Source of the DNA: Ectobius pallidus
Lineage: Eukaryota > Arthropoda > Insecta > Blattodea > Ectobiidae
Reading direction: 5' to 3'
Length of the DNA: 64,000 bases
Assembly (NCBI GenBank): GCA_964059195.1
Contig: CAXKWD010000009.1
Span: 45,975,160 to 46,039,159 of the forward strand
Both the position numbers and the translations under genes were made by a program. The notes beneath the pieces are model-generated. The model did not search any database. It worked only from the letters and a program-made list of their open reading frames with translations, and was not told where the DNA came from. Of this stretch, positions 1 through 11,541 are shown piece by piece (the first letter of the stretch is position 1; every line of letters begins with the position of its first letter).

Positions 1-1313
1 AGGTCTTGGTCTTGGTCTTGCATTTGCTCATCACTACTATCTACTGTAAGTTTCATAAACAGAATCGTCAATTGTTGGGAAATTCTAAATTTACAGTGTC
101 CTAGGAATATATTTTCTGGCTACATGTTATTGTCAGTAATGAATTAAGTTTTGTTACAAGGAACAGGAAAGCAATTTAAAAAATGTACGAATTGTATACT
201 GTACCGAAATTTTGTCATTTTGTATAATCCTCCGGATGCCATGGAAATCAACTCCTTTTTTTTCATAAAAATCGTTCTCTGATATTTTAGGACGGACTTT
301 AGCAAATGCAGGCATATGTTCAAAGTTGTAATAAAACACTCAAGAAATCATTTCAAATTAATAATTATAAAAAGTTCCATAAATCCTTATAGGCCTATTA
401 TTATTATTGACACATCGGTATAAGTTCCTTTTGTATCGTACCTAAAAACGGGCTCTTTAGTCAGTGACTACAAAAGGTGAGAGAGAGTGAGAATTAATGT
501 TGAAATCCATAGTGAAAAGGCAATAGTAGCAGCGGTAGCACTAGGAGGGAAACATTTTGTGATAGAGTACTTACAATTCAACAAGAGAACGTAACAGAAT
601 ATTGCATTTTATTCTACCTGACAGAGTGCAGCACTGAGTGCGGCGTAACTTTGAAGTGGAAGATACGACCAGACATCACAACCACACGTCACGAAGCTAC
701 GGTTCTGTTTGACCTTGAAGGTTAAAGAGCTCATTCTTAACTCTCGTTGCGAGTTGCAACAATAAAAGCTAGGGCAGTTCCAGCAGTGAATAATGTACCA
801 TCTGATGGGGAGATCCGTATCTCAGCATTTCCTTATTACGCACCCCATTGTTTATCAATTTCAACCACCACACCGTAACTATCTCCCTAAACCATCAACT
901 CTGAAATAGATTCAGGAACTAAACGCTATCTCTATCAGCTGTTACGATGATAAATTAATAATTAAACGTCATTTACAGAATTCTTTAGCACTGATAAACA
1001 AATAAGTGTGGACATACGGGTATGAGTACTGAGAAATAGGCGAAATACATTTTTTTTTACTCAGAAATGAATTATTGTTCTGTAACCTTGTAATCTGACA
1101 TGTTTTATACCATACCTGAGCAACTGAGGGGAAACGTTTTAGCCCCCCCCCCCCATCCTGCTGTGACGTAAGAAACCTGCTCTTCATGTTCAGTGTCACG
1201 TCGAAACTGCTTTATGCTGACGTCAAGGGCGACTGTAGTGGGAGACATTACCCCACCGCACAGTGGCACAATGTGCCACAGATGCGCACTCGTGTTCTAT
1301 ACTGACTACTTCT
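1..1313. other. Gene-free AT-rich flank
   Basis: I see no supportable gene. The first 20 bases hold about three copies of a 6-bp TCTTGG unit, and a run of 12 C residues lies at 1143-1154. Short open frames here (for example 154-339 and 969-1199 on the minus strand) have no recognisable motif. Confidence 0.6.
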
Positions 1314-1321
1314 ACAATTAC

Positions 1322-2492
1322 TAGGGTTCAGATTTTTAGGCTTTTATAAAAGGTATTTTAGCCTTATATTTTCGTGGAATAGCCCTTTTTGGCTTTCAAA
1401 CAAACGATTTTAGCCGTCTTAATAAAATACTAATATTAACATCGAAAATTGTATTATAATTTTGACACAGTTATTCTAGTTTTTTCCTTTCTTTAAAGAA
1501 AATAAACAAGTAACTAAACCTTATATCGGCACTCGAAAAATAGCATAAACAATTGAGATATTTACCCTTTAATGATACAATTATTCTCTTTTTGTAGTAT
1601 TTCAATGAAAAGTGTAATTAAACGACAAATACTAAGAAAATGCAATAATTAAAAAAATGACGTGTTTATGAAAAACGTCAACTTCATTTGAACCGCAAAT
1701 GCATGTTAGTAAAAGTATTTTAAATTTCGATTTCAAAATCCGAAGGAAGCAGTCTGGTAAAGATGAAATGAAAGATAGCTATGTTTACTTACTTGTTTTT
1801 GACAGACTTGGCAGTAAATGACTTGACCATCAGTTGTGAAATTAGAAACTTCCTCAATCCACTGCCAGAAAAGTCATATTTTTTAATATTTCTGTTTAGG
1901 CATATTAAACAATCTTAAGCACAAATAGGGTCAATACACCATGGAACTTGACTTACTACCTATAAAAATAAGTAGACTGGAGTGTCACGAATTTGTACCT
2001 TTAATGCACTTCTCTGTCGTCGTTCGGCAACTTGTTATTTGAAAGTTGAAACAACAATGGATTATAGTTGCAGATTTCAAAGTATTGCAGGCGGCTCAAG
2101 TTTCATTTTCTGCGACGGCGAGACGACACATTTTCGAGTTACAAAGACAAGCGATAAAGCGACACATGCATTGTTAATATCAGTGCGTTTTATACATTCA
2201 TTTTTAATATGTATTTTCTTAAAATGCACAAATTCACATATTTATTTTCTTTTGTATTAATTGGAAAATCTATTTAAATTTTTTTTTCTGTAAAAGTTCT
2301 CTTTAACCCCTAGTTTTTCAGCAAAAGTCCTCCTTAGCCTCTTTTAGGCCTTCAATCCGATTTAGCCCATTTTAGGTTCTGTAAAATTCATATATTCGGA
2401 AGCAAGGGGTATGAAACGGAAAACTACCTACATTAAAATGTTCTATTAGGATGCTGAAAAAAATAGGTTAAAACCTTCAAATCCGGGCCCTA
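1322..2492 (-). mobile_element. hAT-family DNA transposon relic A
   Basis: The 8-bp direct repeat ACAATTAC occurs at 1314-1321 and again at 2493-2500. Between the copies the ends are imperfect inverted repeats: TAGGGTTCAGATTTTTAGG at the left, and TAGGGCCCGGATTTGAAGG reading in from the right. An 8-bp duplication with TAGGG termini is the hAT signature. The 1.17-kb body carries a broken N-terminal exon on the minus strand and no full transposase, so this is a degraded, internally deleted copy. Its termini resemble those of the hAT relic at 29533-30296, so the two are probably one family. Confidence 0.85.
1781..1903 (-). pseudogene. hAT transposase N-terminus, BED-type zinc finger relic
   Basis: Reading down from the ATG at 1903, the minus strand encodes a W-x-W-I-E-E-V pattern, a D-G-Q-V-I-Y-C-x2-C motif and then a lysine- and glutamine-rich stretch. 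This matches the start of a BED zinc finger as found at the N-terminus of hAT transposases, where it binds DNA near the element ends. Two in-frame stops lie within the first ten codons. The finger's histidines are not visible, because the reading either runs into an intron (GTAAGT follows at about 1792) or is broken. Its orientation agrees with the right end of relic A being the 5' end. Confidence 0.55.
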
Positions 2493-2500
2493 ACAATTAC

Positions 2501-3349
2501 ATACTATTTTCACAATTGATTAAAATGTTACAGTTAGGAGGAGAGGAATCCCACAGGGGATTAAGAGTTTATCGATAGATTCAAGACTGCGCAGCTGGAG
2601 TAACGTAGGCTAAGCTCGTTACCGGACACGTAAGGCATCAACGTGCGGTGATTAACCAAGTTGTGGTACGTATTACTGGTAGCACTGGGAACGTAGATCG
2701 ATTCGTCGAATCGATTCATGGACTGTTCATTCATTTAGTATGCTTACGGTTGTCAGAATATTGTCAACAAAGTAAGAAATTATTTATTATTTAGAAAATC
2801 CGTTACATTTTATTTATGGAATAAATCCTATGGAGATTACCTAAGATAATTTCCACAAATGTCAATATTTCTTAGTGATTATTTTTTCTATCTATTTGAA
2901 ATGTCATACAAACAACATCATCTCCAATTTTTTCGATATCTACAGTATAAGTATTTAAAAATAATAAATCTTTGAAGAGTATAATTTATTTCTTGTACAT
3001 TAAAAATATTCTTTAAAATAAACTATCGTTGTTGTTGACAGTGTTGTTAATGTGATATGAAACAGTCATTCAATGCACAAAACGTGGCTGAAATTTTGTA
3101 ACAATAACTACCCGTAACTGTAACAGTTTGATTAATTTTGAAAATAGTATGCAATTGTAGGATTAGGCAATAAAGAGCATGTCACATAACGAGGTACTAG
3201 AGCAATTAATTCCTGAGAATAAAAATTAATTTCATCTCTTTCTCAATACCCAAACCTGTTATGTCCCCTTAAGATGGGAAAAATTATAATTAACAGGATG
3301 GGTACAGAACAACATATAAATTTATTCTTCGCTGAATTCTAAAAATATA
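2501..3349. other. Gene-free interval
   Basis: AT-rich, no gene seen. The only distinct structure is a perfect 19-bp palindrome at 2697-2715 (ATCGATTCG, T, CGAATCGAT). Confidence 0.55.
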
Positions 3350-3540
3350 CAACTCAGGAAAATCTATGGATCTTTAATGCAGTCCATTAACACGTATGGC
3401 CTAACTGGATGGGGAGGAGCTTCGAAAACAATTCTTACTCCGCTAATTTTGCTTCGAAAACTTATTATTAAATTTGCCTATTTAATCTCCTGACTTCCGT
3501 CTAAATTATATTTTATCGAATTTAACGTACATAATGTCTA
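3350..3540 (+). pseudogene. Jockey/CR1-like LINE reverse transcriptase C-terminal relic
   Basis: From about 3353 the plus strand reads LRKIYGSLMQS followed by Y-G-L-T-G-W-G-G-A-S-K-T and a leucine-rich stretch. This is the usual region downstream of the catalytic reverse transcriptase core in Jockey- and CR1-type LINEs, where the pattern is a (Q)S-x3-YG-x2-WGG block followed by L-x2-LQ-K. About 45 codons are open, ending at a TGA near 3496. Upstream in the same frame the sequence is not recognisable. No poly(A) or target duplication was found. It is a short, old fragment. Confidence 0.55.
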
Positions 3541-5933
3541 TCAACTTTAGAAATATATTTAATTACGTTATATTCATATTATCAATTCAAGATTTAGACT
3601 ACATCCACACCCCAAGCACATGATACTATACGAAAGTAAACAAATCATTTAATTGAACCCAAACATGTAATTTCTGCAGGTTTAAAACACAATTCTAGTT
3701 TGGGGCCAGATTATACAATTCTATTGTAAAAAATAATCCTGAATTAATTATGTGAACAAATACGAATTAAGAGAATAATTAGTCCAAGTTTATCACATAA
3801 ACATTTATTTTAGATGGTTCTTCGTGTAGGCCTAAATTTCCTTCCTATTATTGGTGTTAATGGGATTATATTTTTATTTAGAATAGTTAGGTTTTTTGTT
3901 TGTTGCACTTATATCTATTTCTGAACTTACCCCAACCATGATCACGTGCTTATTTCGGTGGTGATTTGATAAAATAAATAATATTGTGGAAAAGTTTTAA
4001 TTGTTATTGTAATAAAATTATAATTGAATAGAACATAAAATAAAATAATAAAACTATTCCAGGTAGCTTACGTTATTGAAATGGCAAAAATACAAGTAAT
4101 ATTTAAGTAAGAAAAGAATATACATCTAATCTGTAAAAGGATCACGATCACGAAGACGGTCCACACAATAAGGCAAAACCCCGACAAATTTTACGAATGT
4201 GCTTACAACTCGTTAGGAAATACATAGAATCCTGCTGCCTTAACAGGTTCAAAGTTTATTAGAGACGCCTTGTACTATATCTACGCCCACTTGAGAGTTT
4301 AATAATGATAGTTAAGCCCCTCCTTCCCCCCTACTGGGGCAAGCGGAAAATAATATGAAACACAGAAACAGAATCTGCCTAGCTACCAAGTTCATTTTAT
4401 GACTCATCAAATATTTTATTCCAGCATTCCTGGTGCTTGTAAATTACGTTGGGCAACCTTGTACAAATTGACAAACACACCTGCGTCAAATTAAAGAACA
4501 CATTGAATGCTGGTCTGAATATTATTGTACTAATTAAATATTTAAGTGCCCTTAAAAGAAAAGGTTTATCTATGCATAACTTAAACAACGAAACGAATAT
4601 AACAAATGTGACAAGAAATACTGTATCATTGGTACAGTATTAACCTAATAGATTTTGTCATTCACTTAAGTGCTTTCCTGAAAATAATATATTGAACAAC
4701 ATACATAAGAACTTGTTACAGTGTTAAATTTACAGGCAAAATAGGATGTGGGGAACTTTTGACAACTTCTATCACTTAAAGAACTTGTTCTGATGAGATG
4801 CGTGTAGGTCTAATAAATATGATAGATAACGATTAGTAAACCAGGACAAATAATATTAAGTTTCTTTAAATTATCTGATATTTAATAAAAATATGGCGTA
4901 TAGCACAGAAAAGTACCCCCTCAAGGTAGCCAAATAATGACAATATAAATAAAGAAAATGCAACCAAACGAATAGGAGCCTAATACTGAAGTATTACAAC
5001 TAACAATCATATAAATAACAAATAAAATATAACACATTAAGTTCATCTTTAAATTTATAGATGGTTTGAGTATCCGCACAGCAGAAATAAGTTTCATTAA
5101 CCCAGGATGAATTTATCCTTCAAGGACAAGTGCTAAGTACCAGAATTTTTAACCCTGCTCTCATATAAAAATAATTTATATCTCACCACATTCAGTAATT
5201 AGTTAAATACATGCTGTTAAACTACATATCGCAAAACTAAATACTTAGCCTTGGCATGTGTACTAAATTTCAAAGGCTATCAGAATTTTAAAATAATGGA
5301 CTGAAAAATTTAACTTTCCGGACCATAGATCATGCTGGTGAAGGCTGAAGTATTTTGAGTTGTGTTCTTATACAAATATTAAAAAGCAAATACCTTATAG
5401 GCTAACGAGTTTTCTATTGATTTCTCCGAGATTTACACACATATTCCTACTTTCTTACTAAAATAAATACATGTGACTGAATTTGATATTTTTGCTTAGT
5501 GATTTGTCCACTAAGAAAAGAGATACATTTTGACGGCTAGTATTCAGATTACGAGTATAACTCACTTCAATTCAGGCCAAAAGTAACACTACCAAAATAT
5601 GTAGCCTATGTAATTTTTGTCCTTGCTTTCAAGAAATACTGAAACCGTCCAAAGGTAGCATCGGGAAGTTCCCTAGTAAGAAGAAACGTATCCACGAAGA
5701 AAAAATCATATCTGAATAGTTTTTATGCCCTTGTTAATGTTAATGAAAAGAACTATAGTCATTCCTCTGATTAAATAGCTCTAGTTCAAGATGACGTAAA
5801 TACTTGGTAGTCCTTCGTCCTTGTCCAGTTTTGAATTTGACCAAATCTTAAAATCCCTAGTAGCGTTCTCTTGTAAGAGAGGATATATTATCAAAATCCT
5901 TCCATACGCAGTGATAAAGCTAGCTAAAACATA
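3541..5933. other. Long AT-rich interval without a gene
   Basis: About 2.4 kb of AT-rich sequence. I find no coding frame with a recognisable motif, no terminal inverted repeats with a target duplication, and no long tandem repeat. Overlapping short open frames at 4397-4643 on both strands look like chance. Confidence 0.55.
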
Positions 5934-5942
5934 TTAACCTAC

Positions 5943-6170
5943 CTCAGCGTTTCCAAAGCTTTCTAGTGTGAGGTAGTTGACACCCTGTAACATCCCCCCT
6001 TCGGGCTTAGGGCCGTCAAGTGGAGCTTTCGGTACCTTGATTAATTTTGTTAAATTTTCTTTTTCAAGTGAGGCCAGTGGGTCAAGTCGTAAGCCCATCG
6101 CCTCAGTTTTTAGTGTGATGACACTCTTGAAATACATAGGCCTATTTGTTTTGAGGCCCTCCATGAACAT
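5943..6170 (-). CDS. Candidate host coding exon (unidentified)
   Basis: An open frame of about 76 codons runs from an ATG at 6170 to a good splice donor (GAG then GTAGGT) at 5943/5942. The segment is clearly more GC-rich than its surroundings and the codons use mixed third positions. The translation is soluble and ordinary in composition, rich in Leu, Lys, Glu, Pro and Gly, with a GPKPEGGMLQGVNYLTLESF stretch near its end. I do not recognise the family. No convincing pyrimidine tract precedes the ATG, so it could be a first exon, or an internal exon starting at an AG such as those near 6147 or 6135. No partner exon is visible. The overlapping plus-strand frame is probably its shadow. An alternative is a fragment of an unrecognised transposon. 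Confidence 0.35.
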
Positions 6171-6179
6171 TATATAGTT

Positions 6180-6955
6180 ATTGAGAAAATATTTCGGGCC
6201 AGGTTTTAGCCATTAATCCGTATTCAGACTAGGTTGGAAAGTATTGAAGAATGAAATATGCAACATTTAACCACAACACAGCTTATCAAGCAAGACACAA
6301 AGAATACGGAAAATGACATCCCAGTTTTTGTTCTTTCGTTGCTAAAAGCTAAAAGCTATGAAAAGTTCTGAGAACCATATAATATGGAAGGAATTCTTAG
6401 CGGACATCCGATCAATGTTCCCGCGGACCCCAGATTGGGAACCACTTGTCCATTTTCTTGTAAAAAAATAATTAGAAATTATCCTTACTGTTGCTTTAGA
6501 GAGTTGTGGCTTCTTATTTGTTCTTACAGTAGCAGACACAAAAGGAGCCTCTTACCTGGAACAAAGAGAAATACATGTTAATGCAATATTGCGCTTTGAC
6601 AGAAAGCGGTTACGCTCCATTTCTACGTCTAATGACATCAAGATGCTATCAATCTGTGTCAAAGAGATTGTTCTCGATCGTTTTCTACGTTCGTAAGAAA
6701 GTGAAGTGGATTGTCTGACAAAGGGATAAGCCTCACTGTCGTACAGTGCACTAACACTATGTGCGAATAAAGAAACTGTCCGAATTAAAAGTTGACATAT
6801 TCCTGACACAGATGATGTTGACAGTTTTCTCGAGATTCCAGCTAGATTTTGTTATGATTTTTTCAGGCTAACTGTGACTCTATTTTCATTGAATGAAGTG
6901 TACAGATTGAATTCACATTTTACAGGTCATCAGAGGTACCCGTGATCTAGTCGCT
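6180..6955. other. Interval with short unrecognised open frames
   Basis: Open frames of 65-85 codons occur on both strands (6342-6581, 6552-6809), but none has a motif, splice context or composition that supports a gene. No repeat structure was seen. Confidence 0.45.
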
Positions 6956-6959
6956 TGAG

Positions 6960-7140
6960 GCAATTTCGATCCTTGGTCGGCACTAATATCGAATCAACCT
7001 CTAACATAAATAAGTATCGGGAACAATCCGAGGATAAAGGCGGCCGGCCGGTGCATAAGGCGCAAGGGTGAATAGCTTACCCCTTTCATGTGTCGTGTTC
7101 ACAGCCTGTACATGGAACACTTTATTTTATGCCACTTTAT
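6960..7140 (+). mobile_element. SINE-B, diverged plus-strand copy
   Basis: This aligns with the reverse complement of the SINE at 23620-23844. Shared blocks include GGCACTA, CCTCTAACA followed by AAT(A/G)AGTA, an AACAATCC/AGCAATCC block, AAAGGCGGCCGG and GTGC(A/G)TAAGGC, continuing to a shared CACTTTA near the end. The tRNA-like head is shortened or decayed in this copy. It lies just upstream of the MITE at 7171-7507. Confidence 0.6.
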
Positions 7141-7170
7141 TCCCTTGTAGCAACAACATCTTTCATGGTA

Positions 7171-7507
7171 GAGTACGATTACTTCCACAAAGTCTCTGGG
7201 TTTTTACGTATATACCTCAGGAGCGAGTGTCACCGTTCCTAGAGTTCTTGTCTAGGGGAGGTAGCTGCACCCTGATTGGCTCAGCTCTTCTATCTCACTG
7301 CACGTGTTGTCTGTCTCTGTCTCGCTCCAGCTACTCGTATTATAGTATTTTCTATGACTGGCAACATGATCTTCACTCTGTGCTCAACATTAGCAAAGTG
7401 ATCTTATGCGCATACGAGTCTGCTCAAGCTGGTAACGAGACGTAACTAGAAGCTCGCTGGCTGGGTAAGTCTTCGAGGCCAGAGACTTTGTGGAAGTAAT
7501 CGTACTC
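7171..7507. mobile_element. MITE with 29-bp terminal inverted repeats and TA target duplication
   Basis: The left end GAGTACGATTACTTCCACAA (continuing AGTCTCTGG) at 7171 is repeated as a perfect reverse complement ending at 7507. Both ends are flanked by TA (7169-7170 and 7508-7509). A 337-bp body with TA duplication suggests a Tc1/mariner-type miniature element. The 125-codon open frame at 7068-7445 runs across the SINE/MITE boundary and is not a gene. Confidence 0.7.
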
Positions 7508-7509
7508 TA

Positions 7510-8424
7510 ACACAAACGACTCTAATAGTATTTTTTTTATTTTCAACATTGTAGTCAAGTTGACCAAGCACTATAGAATAACCCACTATCAACAAAACTG
7601 TACTTTTTAAATTGTGTTAAAAACCACAAATGTGGAACTTGCTTTTTCTGTACACTTTTAAAAAGTGGCTTAGACCACTGTTGCGCTGACCCCTTCAATT
7701 TATCTAAAGCAACAAGATTAATCGTAAATATCAATCTCACATCGGAACATGGGAAGGAGTTACCACTTTGTACAGCAGAAAATGTCTAGCAACTAATCAC
7801 ACTCTGCTACTGCTATCGAATTTGTTACGCATCCATATCTGAATAATTTTCAAATATAGTTTATAATACTTTCACTTGGATTCCCAATACATAAATAGCC
7901 TTACAACAAATATAATGAAATGTAATGAAAGCTTGTAATAGGTAAAACAATTTTGTGTTAGTATTGTACCTAATACAAAGTTGATATATTTATCAAACAT
8001 AATTATTGGTTGTATGAAGGACTCGTAGTTAGTTAAAAGTAGCTCACATGTTTGACTAAAATATAAGTGTGGTGTTTTGGAAGAAAAAAGTGTAAAATTT
8101 TTTATTAATGAACTGTCAAAGGATTTTAGAGTGGTAAAGTTTAGGCCTTCCGGTAAAGAACAGTGGGCAGTGAAAAATCGAATATTTACTATTAATAAAA
8201 TTATTGTTCTTATTATAATTACTATTATTATTAGGCTATTTATTATTTTAACAGCAATAGTAGAAGTAACAGTAATAGAGGCACTAGAAACAGCAGAAGT
8301 GTAAAGAAATTCAAGGCTAGGTCAATAATAAATTACCTATAATGTAATAAATGCTCAATGGGTTTCTACACCAAAATGATAGAACCCTTATTCATTTTAT
8401 TAACCAAGGGAACAGCCGTAGGAT
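7510..8424. other. Gene-free interval
   Basis: AT-rich. A 75-codon open frame at 8077-8304 has a hydrophobic isoleucine run that comes from an AT-rich ATT/ATA stretch, so I read it as chance. Nothing else was seen. Confidence 0.5.
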
Positions 8425-8800
8425 CAATTATCCTGCCGGTTGTATGTATTATATGGATGTGAGACATGGTCCCTTACTGTTCGAGAAGAATATAATCTGA
8501 GAGCGTTCGAAAACACAGTTCTTGAGAAAACATTCGGACCCTGAGAAAACGGGGACTGGAGAACATTGCCTAATGACAAGCTTCATAACTTGTACTCTTC
8601 ACCGAATATAATACGGGCAATTAAATCACGGGGGATGGGTATGTTGCGCGCAAAGGAGAGGAAAGACTTATATTTTTTTAAATTGACTGAGAGGACCGAA
8701 GGGAAAAGACCACTTTGAAGACCCAGATGTAGATGGGAGGACAATATTAGATTAGATTTAAGGGAAATGTTTTACAGCGCTCACCCCGATTCAACAAATC
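8425..8800 (+). pseudogene. RTE-like LINE C-terminal relic
   Basis: The plus strand translates to the tail typical of many arthropod endonuclease/reverse-transcriptase LINEs: an ILPVV block, then C-E-T-W-S-L-T, then F-E-N-x-V-L-x3-FGP, then N-L-Y-S-S-P-N-I-I-R-x-I-K-S-R, then G-K-R-P-L-x-R-P-R-x-R-W-E-D-N-I-R-L-D-L-R-E. The relic has a short insertion that shifts frame between the ILPVV and CETW blocks (about 8443-8450), a stop after FGP and a stop inside the G-R-P-R block. The W-A-G-H-V-A-R block expected in the middle is decayed. No 3' tail or target duplication was identified. Confidence 0.75.
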
Positions 8801-9785
8801 AGAAAGCACCGTAACAAAGCAAACTGCCAATCATAACCCTTCTTATGGAGACTATCTCAGTCTTTGCCAAGCGGGTCCTGTACGTAAGCCATGATGTTCA
8901 AAATGCAATTTACATGTTACAGTCGGTCCGGTAAAAATTTAATTTTTAATTTCGGTTAAGGTTATTTGTTGTGCTTTATGCAGTGCTTTACACTCATGAT
9001 ATAGGTTGCATACAACATGCTCTAGCGACGTGGTTGCTAAATTGTAGCGTTGTGAGCGCATCGATCATTTCTGTTTCGGAACCTCAGCGTTGTATCGGTA
9101 AAATTCACTTAATGGTACAATTATTATTTTCTCAGCCAGTGTAATGGGCTTAATCGCCTAGTTAAATAAATACACAATCCCAAACCAGATTAAATCAAGA
9201 AAGTGATTTAACTAGAGCATCAAAGTCATTATTAATAAATTATACCAGTAATATCGCAGGCATAGGTTCAATTTCACCGTTGAACGTGGGAAGCTGCTAA
9301 GAAATTTTATAGAGAAAGTGTCTGCGAATTAATCATGCACCACAATTGATGTCTTATTTATATGGGCAACCATGTCACAAATAATTATTCAAATTCATCC
9401 GGTTTGAAAACTTGTAAGAACATTGCAGGAGTTCCCAGCAGCTGTCTATCCTTTCATTCACGTGTTCAACTCCTGTGAGAAACAAGTGACGGGTTGACCA
9501 CAGGGATTCCGTCATTCCTACACACTTGTTGTAAATGTTCCTTATGTCAGAGGTTAACACTGGCCAGTCGAACCAGAGTTTAAAGGGTATTTAGCCGTCA
9601 AATTCCAGGAATATCCACGTTCCCACCATTAAAACAAACCTGCATTTAATTAACCTACTCACGTCAGCTGTAGAATAAAACTTCCTTAGCCACTCTGAAA
9701 CAATGTTAATCCAATAAATTATGTCTTGTGTCATTTGTTGTTCAGAGATGGAGTTCGTCACCTCTGAGTAAGTTCATAATGTAAC
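8801..9785. other. Gene-free interval
   Basis: No gene, tandem repeat or terminal repeat pair was recognised. The minus-strand open frame at 9375-9560 has no motif. Confidence 0.5.
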
Positions 9786-9848
9786 AAATATACTATATAT
9801 AGTCTATGTGTGTATATATATTTATATATGTAAATATATATATATTTG

Positions 9849-11077
9849 ACCCATTACAATCTGGTTTCAGATCAAATCACAGTACCTCCACTGCCCTTCT
9901 CAAGGTCAGTGAAGATATTCGTGAGGCCATGGACCGACGTGAAGTGACTGCTCTAACCCTACTTGATTTTTCGCGAGCCTTTGACACAGTTGACGCAGAC
10001 CTGTTAATTGCTAAACTGAAGTCACTACACTTATCCAATGCAGTAGTCACGTGGGTACAATCATACCTCTCAGGACGCCAACAATGTGTTTCTCACAACA
10101 ATCTATCTTCTTCGTGGCGTCTCGTGAGGTCAGGTGTACCACAGGGCTCTGTATTAAGTCCCTTGCTTTTTGCAATCTATATAAATGACATTTCTACAGT
10201 ACTAAAACATTGCCGACATCATCTGTATGCAGACGACCTTCAAATATATTTACATTTTCGGCCTGATATAATCAATGACTCTCTTGCAAAGTTCAATGAC
10301 GACTTAATCTCGATCAGTAAATGGTCAGCAAAATTTGGACTAATTTTGAACCCAGACAAGACACAAGCCATTCTGATTGGAAAAAACAGATTACTATCTT
10401 ATATTAACCACACGGAAGTTTTGCCTGTGACCTTGAACAACGTGATTATTCCTTACAGTAAAACAGTAAAAAATCTTGGGGTGTACTTTGACTCTGACAT
10501 GACCTGGAATACACAAATTAAACGTATATGTAAAAAAGTATTTTCTATTATGCATGCGCTAAATAGACTAAAAAATTTCCTACCTACTAAACTAAAACAG
10601 ACGTTAGTACAGTCACTAGTGATGCCACACTTCGACTATTGTGATGTCTTGTTCACCGACCTAAGTGTTGAATTATCCTGTAAGCTACAACGTGTTCAGA
10701 ATTCTTGTGTCCGTCATATATTCAACATACGTCGATATGATCATGTCTCAGGTTATTTTAAGCAATTATCCTGGCTTCGACTAAAGGACAGACGCCAACT
10801 ACACTCCCTAACTCTTCTCTATCAAATACTTAATAAATCTACACCTAATTATTTAGTCTCCCGTTTCTCACTGTTGTCTTCCCAACATAACCGCGACACG
10901 CGATCTCAGAATAACAGCCTACTTTCAATTCCACGCCACCAGACATCTCTGTACTCTGCCTCGTTCACTATAGCCATGACCCGCACCTGGAACTCCCTTC
11001 CGCCGGACATCAGGGGTAGTCGGAGTCTACAGATTTTTAAGTCTAAGTTACTGAGGTATCTTCGTTACACAACCTAG
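9849..11077 (+). CDS. Reverse transcriptase of a CR1/Jockey-group LINE, 5'-truncated
   Basis: Uninterrupted frame of about 410 codons. The ATG at 9806 lies in the AT repeat and is not a true start, since the element is cut off upstream. The translation shows reverse transcriptase motif A (LLDFSRAFDTVD), motif B (SGVPQGSVLSPLLF) and the catalytic motif C (LYADDLQIY). Downstream come the thumb region with an MPHFDYCDVL block and the usual C-terminal RTWNSLP..IR..SL..FK block. The enzyme copies its RNA at a nicked target site. The N-terminal endonuclease and any ORF1 are missing. The lack of stops across 400 codons implies a fairly recent insertion. The clade is uncertain between CR1/L2 and Jockey. 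Confidence 0.85.
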
Positions 11078-11430
11078 GTTAATTTACATTGTACAATATT
11101 TTATATCACTTAGCATATATTGCCTAAATTTGTTAATTTCTTAGTTTTAGGTTCCAGTTTTAGTGTATATTATATTATTATATTAGGATTATATACACAC
11201 ACCCAATTACGAGTATATGTAATTCTTAATTCACTTTGTTTTCTCTTTTCATTATTGGACTCATTATTTTCTTATATTTTAATATTCTATTGCTAGTATT
11301 TCGTTACTATTATATATGGTATCTAGTGTATTTGTTTTTTGTAGGTATTACTTTAATGTATTTTGTATTTATCCTGGTTGAGTGGAAGATAAGGCCCTAT
11401 GGCCTTAACTCTGCCAGGCAAAATAAAACC

Positions 11431-11468
<38 letters not shown>
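11431..11468 (+). repeat. (ATT)n microsatellite tail of LINE-1
   Basis: About a dozen ATT units directly after AAATAAAACC at the LINE 3' end, followed by a short TA stretch. It is best read as the element's own simple-repeat tail. Confidence 0.85.
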
Positions 11469-11477
<9 letters not shown>

Positions 11478-11541
11478 TACATATATACATTATTTTATTT
11501 TATATATTGTCCTCTTGAATCTGCACAGCTATATATAAAAT

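Larger units (their letters stand above)
9847..11470 (+). mobile_element. 5'-truncated non-LTR retrotransposon (LINE-1 of this window)
   Basis: The element begins inside the reverse transcriptase domain, directly after an AT/TA-rich stretch (9788-9846). It runs through the coding end at 11077 and a 3' UTR containing GGCCCTATGGCCTTAACTCT, and ends in an (ATT)n tail at about 11431-11468. The GGCCTTA..CTCTGC block before the tail recurs, reversed, at 54.03 kb, where a second copy of the family lies on the minus strand. No clear target duplication was found because both ends abut simple sequence. Confidence 0.85.

Noticed and set aside
1143..1154. C homopolymer
   Set aside because: Simple sequence without associated structure.
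7068..7445. 125-codon open frame
   Set aside because: It crosses from a SINE into a MITE with defined ends; no motif; explained as chance.
8077..8304. Isoleucine-rich open frame resembling a membrane protein
   Set aside because: The hydrophobic part comes from an ATT/ATA-rich stretch; no start context, splice sites or family.
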